In this document: positions 24,259-30,956 of the stretch, in pieces
Numbering within the stretch: position 1 is the stretch's first letter
Layout: each line of letters begins with the position of its first letter
From: DATBIO01 sp036556965
GTDB taxonomy: Bacteria; Acidobacteriota; Vicinamibacteria; Fen-336
Direction: 5' to 3'
NCBI GenBank assembly: GCA_036556965.1
Contig: DATBIO010000033.1
Location: 1-41,060, forward strand
Length of the DNA stretch: 41,060 bases
Translations under genes and position numbers: made by a program
Notes under the pieces: generated by a model
Databases searched by the model: none
What the model was told of the DNA's origin: nothing
The model's input: the letters and a program-made list of their open reading frames with translations, nothing else

Positions 24259-25209
24259 GTGAAGCTGGGCCGCCACCTGAGGGCCGCGCAGGAGCAGGTC
24301 GAGTCGGGCGAGCCCAACCACCTGCTCGACGCCTTCAAGAGCCAGTACAACCTCATCGCCCTGGGAACGGCCGTCGGCTTCTCCCTGCTCTCCGGGAGCT
24401 TCCTTCCCCTGCTCCTGGCCGCGGGCTTCGAGATGACGATGCTCCCCCTGGCCGAGCGCTGGGGCCGCTACAAGCGCGCCCGCAACCTCGAGAACGAGAA
24501 GAAGCAGCGCAAGCAGTTCGCCCTGCAGAACATGCTGGGGGAGCTGGGAGGCGAGGAGCAGCGGCGGTATCACGCCCTGGGAAGCCTGGCCGCGGAGATC
24601 CGCCACAACTACACCGCGCACGACCCGTCCTCCCGCGTGCTGCTCGAGGAGCTGGCGGGCAAGCTCGACTTCCTCCTCAACTTCTACCTCCGCATGCGCC
24701 ACTCCGTGTGCCGCTACGACCGCTACTTCGCCACCGCCAACCCCGCGCGCATCCAGCAGCGCATCCAGGCCCTGGACAAGGAGATCCAGGCGGCTTCCTC
24801 CCGCCTGCAGGAGGTGAAGTCGCGCACCAGGGCCGTGCTCCTCAAGCGCCTGGAGCGCTTCTCGAAGGCGCAGGAGAACAAGCAGCTCGTGGACGCGCAG
24901 ACGGAAACGGTGATGGAGGTGCTCCAGCTCCTGCGCGACCAGAGCTATTCCATGCGCGATCCGCGCACCATCACCGAGCAGCTCGACTCGCTGGTCTCGG
25001 CGGCGGAGGAGACGGAGCGCGGGGTGAAGGACATGGAGGAGATCCTCTCCATCGAGGACGAGGCGCTCCTCGGAGGGTTCAGCGAGCCCGAGGACGAGGA
25101 GCTGGAGCGGGAAGCGCCGCCGCCGGCCGCCGTCCGTCCCGTCCCCGTCCCTCCGCCCCTCCCGAGCTCCGGCTCCCCTTCCCCCACCCGCAACAAGGTC
25201 CGGCACTAG
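24259..25209 (+). CDS. Membrane-hairpin plus coiled-coil protein of unknown function
   Basis: Protein of 316 residues, not assignable to a family by eye. The start at GTG 24259 follows a -10 box by six bases. Residues 1-30 are soluble and 30-60 contain one or two hydrophobic segments (YNLIALGTAVGFSLLSG, FLPLLLAAGFEMTMLPL), consistent with a membrane hairpin. Positive residues (RWGRYKRARNLENEKKQRKQ) follow, then long helices with heptad-like spacing to about 285 (RIQQRIQALDKEIQAASSRL and others). The C-terminal 40 residues are acidic then Pro-rich. The likely topology is both ends in the cytoplasm. It closes the ABC locus and may tether or organise it; that is inference. Confidence 0.78.
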   Translation: MKLGRHLRAAQEQVESGEPNHLLDAFKSQYNLIALGTAVGFSLLSGSFLPLLLAAGFEMTMLPLAERWGRYKRARNLENEKKQRKQFALQNMLGELGGEEQRRYHALGSLAAEIRHNYTAHDPSSRVLLEELAGKLDFLLNFYLRMRHSVCRYDRYFATANPARIQQRIQALDKEIQAASSRLQEVKSRTRAVLLKRLERFSKAQENKQLVDAQTETVMEVLQLLRDQSYSMRDPRTITEQLDSLVSAAEETERGVKDMEEILSIEDEALLGGFSEPEDEELEREAPPPAAVRPVPVPPPLPSSGSPSPTRNKVRH

Positions 25210-25219
25210 CTCTCCCCGC

Positions 25220-27835
25220 GTGACACGCCCCGCCGGCCTCCTCCTCGCCACCGCCCTGCTCGCCGCGCCCGCGTCGGCGGGCACGCTGGAGGTGCGCGTT
25301 CCCCCCGGGACCGAGGTCGTGCTGACCGCCCTCGACCACGAGCTCCGGGCGGTGGTCCGTGACGCCGCCGGCGCGGCCCGGTTCACCGACCTCCCGTCCG
25401 GCGCCTACCGCGTGGCCGCGGGGTCCGCGGTGGCCGAGGTCCGGCTGCTCGCGCGCGAGCGGGTGGTGCTGGAGGTCCAGGGGAGCGGGCTGGGCGAGAC
25501 GCGCCGCGAGGAGCGCGGGTACGGGTTCGCCTTCGACGCGGACGACCTGCGGGCGCTGCCTTCCTCCCGCGACGCCTGGTCGCTGCTCGAGACGGCGGAG
25601 CCCCTGGCCATCGCCGACCGGCTGGACAACGGCGGGCTCTACGCGGGCGAGAACGGCCGCACCACCCTGCACGGCGCGTCCTGGACCCAGACCTCCTTCC
25701 GGCTGGGTGCCCTGGAGGTGGCCGATCCGCTGGGCACGGGCACGCCTCTGCTGTATCCGGACGTCCGCGGCCTCGCCGCCGTGGACGCCTGGAGCGCGGC
25801 GGTGTCGCCCGCCCTGGGCGGCGGCGCCGGGGTCATCGGCCTCGAGCCGCGGCGCCCGCCCGCCGCCTGGCACGGCGCGCTGGAGGCGCGGACGCTGCTG
25901 GGCGGCGCGCAGGACCCGGGCGAGGCGCCCGCCGCCATCGCCCGCTTCCGCTCCTGGAAGGACGGCTACCTGGAGGCCGGCGGACCGCTGGTGCGCGAGC
26001 GCCTGGGACTGTTCGTGGCCGCGGCCCTCACCTCGTCGGAGCGCTTCGAGCGGGACGAGCCCCTCGCCCTGGAGAGCGAGCGGCGCCTGGGCCTGGCCCA
26101 CCTCGTGTGGCGGACGGGCGAGGCGAGCGAGGCTCGCCTGCTGGTGCTTCGGCACGCGCTCGACCGGCCGTTCGCGGGCCGCTTCCGCCTGGAAGACGCG
26201 GGCGACGAGGAGCGCGCGCGCTTCACGCACCTCCAGGCCGCGTGGCTTGGCCGCGGAGCCTCCGGGCGCACGCTGGAGCTGGCCGCCGGCTACCAGAAGG
26301 GCGCGTGGACGAGCGAAGGTGCCGCCGATTCCGCGGCGGGCGTCGAGCGGCTGCTGCGGGGACCCATCCCCAGCCTGCCCCTGCCGGGCGAGGCGCAGAG
26401 CGAGCGCTTCGACCTCGTGGGCAGCTGGACGGCGCCGATGGGCGGCCGCCACCTCGTCACCGCGGGCGTCGAGGCCTCGTGGCAGGCCACGGAGGCGACG
26501 CCGTCGCCGGGGACCTACCTCACGGCGGAGCTGCTGGACGGCGTGGGCGCGCGGCTGTGGGAGGCTCGGGTGCCACGGGTCCGCCCGCGGGCCACCGCGC
26601 GCGCCGTCGCCCTCCATGCCCGCGACCAGGTGGACCTGGGGCGCCTCCTGGTCGAGGGAGGACTGCGCCTGGAGTCCGTGCACGGCCAGGCCGACCTCGC
26701 GCCGGAGGCCGTGGACTGGCAGACGCTCTCGCCGCACGCCGCGCTGCGCCTCGATCTCCTGGCCGACGGACGGCTGGCCCTGCACGGCTCCTTCAGCCAG
26801 CGCCACCTGCAGCTCCGTCTGGCGGAGCTGGCCTTCGGAGACGCCGCCGCCGCCGCCTTCGACGTCTACCGCTGGGACGACGACGGCGACCAGCGCTTCG
26901 AGCCGGCGGAGCGCGGTCCCCTCGTGGCCCGCGAGGGCGGGGGGCTGGGGCCCGACGGGCCCGTCGGCGCCCTCGACCCCGAGCTGGAGCGCCCCCGCGC
27001 GCGCGAGTGGCTGGCCGGGCTCTCCTGGCGCTTCCGCCCCGCCTGGCGCTTGAGCTTCTTCGGCATCGACCGCCGCGAGACGGCGCTCACCGAGACCGTC
27101 GAGGTGGGGGTCGGCCTCGACGACTACGACGTCATCCTGGTCACCGACCCCGCCGGCGACCTGCTCGGACCGCAGGACGACCAGCTCCTGCCCGTCTTCG
27201 CGCGCGACCCCGCCAGCTTCGGCCGCGACCGCCTGCTCCTGACCAACCCCGACGAGCACACCACGCGCCACCAGGGGGTGGAGCTGGCGCTGGCGTGGCG
27301 GGCGGCGCGCGGCGGCTTCCTCTTCGGGGCCACCGCCCACCGCTCGGAGGGGGCGCCCTCCTGGCGCAACTTCCGGCCCGAGGAGAACGACCAGGGCCTG
27401 GCCGGGGAGCTGTTCGACGACCCCAACGCCGACCAGAACCCGCGCGGGCGGCTCTATTCGGACCGCGCCTACACCATCAAGATCGCGGGCTGGCGCGCGC
27501 TGCCCTGGGACCTGCGCCTGGGCGCGGTGGCGCGCTACCAGGACGGGCAGAACTTCTCGCGGCTGGTCCTGGCGGACCTGCCGCAGGGGCGGGAGGCGGT
27601 GCGCGCGGTGCCCAACGGGCGCCATCGCTTCACCTACACGCTCACCGTGGACGCGCGGCTGGAGAAGGAGTTCGGCGCGGGCCGGGCGCGGGTGGGCCTG
27701 GTGGCGGAGGCGTTCAACCTCCTGCAGACGGCGCACGAGACGGAGGAGTACGTGGTGACGGGGGCCGCCTTCCGGACCCCGACGGCACGCCAGCCGCCGC
27801 GCGCGTTCCGCGCCGGGGTGCGCGCGTCCTTCTGA
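25220..27835 (+). CDS. TonB-dependent receptor-like outer-membrane protein
   Basis: Outer-membrane receptor of 871 residues. The GTG start gives a signal peptide ending near APASAG. A short carboxypeptidase-regulatory-like domain follows (VVRDAAGAARFTDLPSGAYRV), as often seen before acidobacterial TonB-type receptors. A plug-like region has the pattern AVDAWSAAVSPALGGGAGVIGLEP at its end (quoted in part: AVDAWSAAVSPALGGGAG). The rest is a barrel of beta strands with family-like segments such as LRLDLLADGRLALHGSFSQR and a C-terminus AFRAGVRASF ending in Phe. No substrate motif is recognisable. No clear TonB box was found. It is followed by a cupin gene 25 bases downstream. Confidence 0.85.
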   Translation: MTRPAGLLLATALLAAPASAGTLEVRVPPGTEVVLTALDHELRAVVRDAAGAARFTDLPSGAYRVAAGSAVAEVRLLARERVVLEVQGSGLGETRREERGYGFAFDADDLRALPSSRDAWSLLETAEPLAIADRLDNGGLYAGENGRTTLHGASWTQTSFRLGALEVADPLGTGTPLLYPDVRGLAAVDAWSAAVSPALGGGAGVIGLEPRRPPAAWHGALEARTLLGGAQDPGEAPAAIARFRSWKDGYLEAGGPLVRERLGLFVAAALTSSERFERDEPLALESERRLGLAHLVWRTGEASEARLLVLRHALDRPFAGRFRLEDAGDEERARFTHLQAAWLGRGASGRTLELAAGYQKGAWTSEGAADSAAGVERLLRGPIPSLPLPGEAQSERFDLVGSWTAPMGGRHLVTAGVEASWQATEATPSPGTYLTAELLDGVGARLWEARVPRVRPRATARAVALHARDQVDLGRLLVEGGLRLESVHGQADLAPEAVDWQTLSPHAALRLDLLADGRLALHGSFSQRHLQLRLAELAFGDAAAAAFDVYRWDDDGDQRFEPAERGPLVAREGGGLGPDGPVGALDPELERPRAREWLAGLSWRFRPAWRLSFFGIDRRETALTETVEVGVGLDDYDVILVTDPAGDLLGPQDDQLLPVFARDPASFGRDRLLLTNPDEHTTRHQGVELALAWRAARGGFLFGATAHRSEGAPSWRNFRPEENDQGLAGELFDDPNADQNPRGRLYSDRAYTIKIAGWRALPWDLRLGAVARYQDGQNFSRLVLADLPQGREAVRAVPNGRHRFTYTLTVDARLEKEFGAGRARVGLVAEAFNLLQTAHETEEYVVTGAAFRTPTARQPPRAFRAGVRASF

Positions 27836-27860
27836 GTCGTGCGGGGGCGAAGGAGGCAGC

Positions 27861-28217
27861 ATGAGAGCGGAGAAGGTGAACCTGGCCGGCACGCTCGCCC
27901 GGTTCGACGACCACTGGCAGCCGCGCACGGTGGCACGGCTGAACGACCTCGACGTCATGGTGGTGAAGGTGCAGGGCGAGTTCGTCTGGCACAAGCACGA
28001 CGACACCGACGACTTCTTCCTCGTCCTCCAGGGCGAGCTGCAGGTGCGGCTGCGCGACCGGGTCGTGGTCCTCGCCCCGGGGGAGCTGTTGGTGGTCCCG
28101 CGGGGCGTGGAGCACCAGACCTTCGCGGAGACCGAGGCCCACCTGCTGCTCATCGAGCCGCGGGGCACGCCGAACACCGGCGACCCGGCCACGGCGGCGC
28201 CGCGGCGCGAGCTCTAG
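27861..28217 (+). CDS. Small cupin-domain protein
   Basis: Single-domain cupin of 118 residues, cytoplasmic. Motif 1 has EFVWHKHDDTDDFFLVLQGE: two histidines (WHKH) and an acidic residue in the usual place of the Glu, then the Gly at its end. Motif 2 contains PRGVEHQTF with the fourth ligand His. Metal binding is therefore likely. Such small cupins include isomerases, dioxygenases and sugar-binding regulators, so the function is open. ATG at 27861 follows GGAGGCAGC with good spacing. The gene may be co-transcribed with the TonB-type receptor. Confidence 0.88.
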   Translation: MRAEKVNLAGTLARFDDHWQPRTVARLNDLDVMVVKVQGEFVWHKHDDTDDFFLVLQGELQVRLRDRVVVLAPGELLVVPRGVEHQTFAETEAHLLLIEPRGTPNTGDPATAAPRREL

Positions 28218-28236
28218 CCGCCCGCGCGCAGCGCGC

Positions 28237-29052
28237 CTACTCGACGGGCTGGCACGCCTCCGGGCAGGTCGCGTCCACGACCTCGGGCGCGCCGGGCCCG
28301 GGCACGGCGCACACGCGGCCGCGGGCGTCCACGCAGAACCGGCGCGCGCCGGACGGCCGCTCCGCGAGGGGGACGGCGGTGAGGGCGTAGGCCGTCAGAC
28401 CCGTGTACTCCAGCGGCGTGGGCGGGCTGGCGGCCGCGCCGCGCCGGCCCGTGGTGGCGGGGGCCCTGGGCACCACGGTGGTGGCCCCTTCCGGCCCGCG
28501 ATGGAAGCGCCGGACGTAGGAGGCCTTCTCTCCGTCCACCGTCGCGTCCGGGGCGAGGAAGGCCATCTGCTCGCGCGTGTACTTCGGGATGCAGTCCCAG
28601 GGGGAGCGCAGGCAGGAGGGCTCGCCGAAGAAGCCGGCGTTGACCGCCTGGTACGCGGCCTGGGCCGCGGCGAACGCGCGCAGGTCCGCGATCACCGCCT
28701 GCTCGGCGGCGGCGGCGCGCGCGCGCTGCTGGGCGGCGAGCAGCCCGGCCAGCGTGCGGTCCTCGTGCAGCTCGGCCACCCCGAACGCGGCGTCCCGGGC
28801 GAGCCAGGCCGGGGGCGGCGTGGCGCGCGCGACCTCCAGGAGCACGGCCACGGCCAGCCGCACGGTCTTGCCCTCCCGCCACTGGACCTCGACGTGGTAC
28901 CCCGGGCGGTCCTGGATGGGCTCGGTCTTGAGGACGGTCGGCTTGCGGCGCGCGAAGGCGGGCACCTGCTTGAGGAGCTGGAGCACCGCCTTGCTGCTGG
29001 GTGGGGGGGAGCTGGGAGCGAACATCAACAGGCCAAGCACAAGGCCGCCCAT
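28237..29052 (-). CDS. Secreted protein with pseudopilin-like region, unknown function
   Basis: Protein of 271 residues. It starts with a short hydrophobic stretch (MGGLVLGLLMFAP) that lacks positive charges and may be a weak signal. The middle region DLRAFAAAQAAYQAVNAGFF, with Cys in PSCLRSPWDCIP, resembles the post-cleavage helix and first loop of type II secretion pseudopilins (the pattern AxAxxAYQA.N.GFY). It lacks the prepilin cleavage site (Gly followed by Phe/Met-Thr-Leu-Ile-Glu). The C-terminal part has Cys-rich segments near the end (RRFCVDARGRVCAVPG and DATCPEACQ). The ATG at 29052 is in the same frame as the SDR gene upstream, separated from it only by a TAG and six codons. Its function is unknown. 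Confidence 0.68.
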   Translation of the reverse strand: MGGLVLGLLMFAPSSPPPSSKAVLQLLKQVPAFARRKPTVLKTEPIQDRPGYHVEVQWREGKTVRLAVAVLLEVARATPPPAWLARDAAFGVAELHEDRTLAGLLAAQQRARAAAAEQAVIADLRAFAAAQAAYQAVNAGFFGEPSCLRSPWDCIPKYTREQMAFLAPDATVDGEKASYVRRFHRGPEGATTVVPRAPATTGRRGAAASPPTPLEYTGLTAYALTAVPLAERPSGARRFCVDARGRVCAVPGPGAPEVVDATCPEACQPVE

Positions 29053-29059
29053 GGGGACA

Positions 29060-29065
29060 AGGATA
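29060..29065 (-). promoter_or_regulatory. -10 box of the pilin-like protein gene
   Basis: TATCCT on the minus strand ends seven bases before the ATG at 29052. It lies in the 18 bases between the SDR stop and this gene, so the gene may have its own start of transcription. Confidence 0.4.
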
Positions 29066-29070
29066 GCGGA

Positions 29071-29880
29071 CTACCGGGCCCGCCGGATCGCCCTGTCCGC
29101 CACGCGGTCGATGAGGCCGGGCGCCAGCAGCCTCACGAATCGCCCCCAGCGTCCGCGCGCGCTGCCGATGACCAGGCGCTTCCGCGCCCTCATCGCGTCC
29201 AGGATCATGGTCGCGCAGTCCTCGGTGGACATGATGCTCCTCTCCTGCATGGGGCTCTCGCCGAGGGGCTCGCCGTTCGGGCCCAGGGCCCGGCGGTGGA
29301 TCTCCGAGACCACGAAATCGGGGGCCACCACGGTGACGTCCACGCCGCTGTCCCGCAGCTCGATGCGCAGCGAGTCGAAGAAGCCGACGAGGGCGTGCTT
29401 GCTCGCGGCGTAGCCCGTGCGCGTGGGGACGCCGGTCAGCCCGGCCAGGCTGGCCACCGCCACCAGCTGGCCGCGGCGGCGCTTCAGCTCCGGTAGCGCG
29501 TAGTAGGTGGCGTAGACGCTGCCCAGGTAGTTCACGCGCATGAGGCGCTCGTAGACGCCCAGGTCGCTCAGCTCGTCGAGGCGCGACCACATGCTCATGC
29601 CCGCGTTGTTGACCAGGGCGTCCACGCCGCCGAAGCGGGCCACCGCGCGCTCGACCAGGGTGCGGCACTCCACGGCGCTGGTGACGTCGGTGGGCACCAC
29701 CAGCGCCTCCGCGCCCCTTCCGCGGCACTCCTCCGCCACCGCCTGCAGCCGTGCCTCGTCCCGCGAGGCCAGCACCAGGCGCGGGCGCTCGGGGCTCAGG
29801 GCCAGGCAGAGCGCGCGGCCGATGCCCACGGAGGCGCCCGTCACGATCACCGTCTTCTCGGAGTAGCCGGGCGCGGGCAC
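29071..29880 (-). CDS. SDR family NAD(P)-dependent oxidoreductase
   Basis: Short-chain dehydrogenase of 269 residues. The cofactor motif is TGASVGIGR near residue 14, followed by an Arg-containing segment (ASRDEARL) that suggests NADP. NNAG is near 90, and the catalytic YxxxK is YAASK near 155-159, with the Ser of the triad in VASLAG. The C-terminal section has a VAPDFVVSEIH element typical of classical SDRs of this length. The GTG at 29880 follows a -10 box TAGAAT by eight bases. The substrate cannot be named. A secreted protein gene follows in the same frame. Confidence 0.92.
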   Translation of the reverse strand: MPAPGYSEKTVIVTGASVGIGRALCLALSPERPRLVLASRDEARLQAVAEECRGRGAEALVVPTDVTSAVECRTLVERAVARFGGVDALVNNAGMSMWSRLDELSDLGVYERLMRVNYLGSVYATYYALPELKRRRGQLVAVASLAGLTGVPTRTGYAASKHALVGFFDSLRIELRDSGVDVTVVAPDFVVSEIHRRALGPNGEPLGESPMQERSIMSTEDCATMILDAMRARKRLVIGSARGRWGRFVRLLAPGLIDRVADRAIRRAR

Positions 29881-29888
29881 GGGCTGGG

Positions 29889-29894
29889 ATTCTA
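29889..29894 (-). promoter_or_regulatory. -10 box of the SDR gene
   Basis: TAGAAT on the minus strand ends eight bases before the GTG at 29880, with no Shine-Dalgarno between, so a leaderless message is predicted. Confidence 0.5.
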
Positions 29895-29911
29895 GCCGCC
29901 GCGGATGTCCA

Positions 29912-29941
29912 TTGACATGGACGCGGGCCGGAACCTACAGT
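29912..29941 (+). promoter_or_regulatory. Strong sigma-70-type promoter of the dimeric-barrel protein gene
   Basis: TTGACA (29912-29917, exact -35 consensus) and TACAGT (29936-29941) are 18 bases apart. Transcription would start near 29948, with a short leader and the site GAGGTG ending about five bases before the ATG at 29974. Confidence 0.65.
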
Positions 29942-29973
29942 CGCTCGCTCCCTTCAAGCAAACGAGGTGTCCG

Positions 29974-30870
29974 ATGAGCCGAGTGGGTACTCCTCTCGCC
30001 GCCGTGGTCCTTCTCGCCGCCGCCGCTGCCGCGCAGGATGCGCCCGGTCCGCCGCCCGTACTCTCCATTGCCCGGGAAGAGATCAAGCCCGGCCAGATGG
30101 GCCCCCACGAGAAGCAGGCCGCCCGCTTCCTGGCCGTGCAGGGCAAGGCCAACGCCAAGGCCTTCCGCATCGGGCTCGTGCCCGTCTCCGGGGACGACAA
30201 CCAGGTGGTGTACCTCGAGGGCCATCCGTCGTTCGCGGAGATGGAGGCCGGCCAGAACGAGTTCGAGGCCGCCGTCGCCGCCAGCCCGGCCCTGAGCGCG
30301 GAGATGAGCCAGATCGAGGCCGGCGGCGCGGCCATGCACGCCAGCCAGAAGAGGATGCTGGCCGTGCTGCGCAGCGACCTGAGCTTCCGGCCGCACCGGA
30401 TGGACGAGGTGGCCAAGGCGCGCTACGTGACCATCTCGCGCACCCAGGTGCGTCCGGGGCGCGGGCCGGACTACGTGGACTGGATCAAGCAGCTCAACGG
30501 CGCACGCGAGAAGGCCAACGCGGACTGGGTGCGCACGGTGGTCTATCAGGTCGTGAGCGGGGCCCCCGCCGGGACCTACCTCACGTTCACCGCGAACCGC
30601 TCGCTGGCGGAATGGGACGAGGCCACCGCCAAGCTGGAGGAGCGCGCCAAGCTCATCGAAGCCGCGCTGGGCGGCGACGAGGTGGTCAAGCAGCGGCGGC
30701 TCGCCCTGGCCGACATCGTGGCGGAGACGGTCCCCTCGCTCTACGCCATGCACCCCGGCATCAGCCGGCCCGCGGAGCAGTTCGCGGCCTGGGACCAGGC
30801 CTTCTGGAAGCCGCAGCCGGCCGCGGCCTCCGCCAAGCAGCTGGCCGTCAAGAAGGAGCCCAAGAACTAG
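29974..30870 (+). CDS. Secreted protein with two dimeric alpha/beta-barrel-like halves, unknown function
   Basis: Exported protein of 298 residues. The ATG at 29974 (preceded by GAGGTG) gives a signal peptide ending AAAQ/DAPG; a longer in-frame start at 29905 would run through the promoter and is rejected. The mature protein appears to have two similar halves, each with a strand beginning SIAREEIKPGQ or TISRTQVRPGR, followed by helices and strands such as VVYLEGHPSFAEMEAGQNEF and VVYQVVSGAPAGTYLTFT. This recalls the ferredoxin-like dimeric barrel (antibiotic-monooxygenase-like fold), here duplicated in one chain. No catalytic residues can be assigned. The gene has the best promoter in the window and is followed by a terminator-like hairpin. 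Confidence 0.8.
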   Translation: MSRVGTPLAAVVLLAAAAAAQDAPGPPPVLSIAREEIKPGQMGPHEKQAARFLAVQGKANAKAFRIGLVPVSGDDNQVVYLEGHPSFAEMEAGQNEFEAAVAASPALSAEMSQIEAGGAAMHASQKRMLAVLRSDLSFRPHRMDEVAKARYVTISRTQVRPGRGPDYVDWIKQLNGAREKANADWVRTVVYQVVSGAPAGTYLTFTANRSLAEWDEATAKLEERAKLIEAALGGDEVVKQRRLALADIVAETVPSLYAMHPGISRPAEQFAAWDQAFWKPQPAAASAKQLAVKKEPKN

Positions 30871-30876
30871 CCGCGG

Positions 30877-30907
30877 CCCGGGGACCTCGTGGTCCCCGGG
30901 GCTTTCT
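30877..30907 (+). terminator. Rho-independent terminator-like hairpin
   Basis: A perfect ten-base stem (30877-30886 with 30891-30900, CCCGGGGACC and its complement) around a TCGT loop is followed by GCTTTCT. The T-run is short but the stem is strong. It sits six bases after the stop of the dimeric-barrel protein gene and before the OPT transporter promoter. Confidence 0.7.
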
Positions 30908-30941
30908 CCCCGCGCGGGGCCGGCGAGGCGCGCGGCGAGGT

Positions 30942-30947
30942 TATGAT
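30942..30947 (+). promoter_or_regulatory. -10 box of the OPT transporter gene
   Basis: TATGAT ends nine bases before the ATG at 30957. No Shine-Dalgarno is visible, and the -35 region is poor. Confidence 0.45.
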
Positions 30948-30956
30948 CCCCGCCGC

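Noticed and set aside
29905..29973. Longer start for the secreted dimeric-barrel protein
   Set aside because: It would begin upstream of the promoter's -35 and put 23 residues before the signal peptide. ATG 29974 has a ribosome site.
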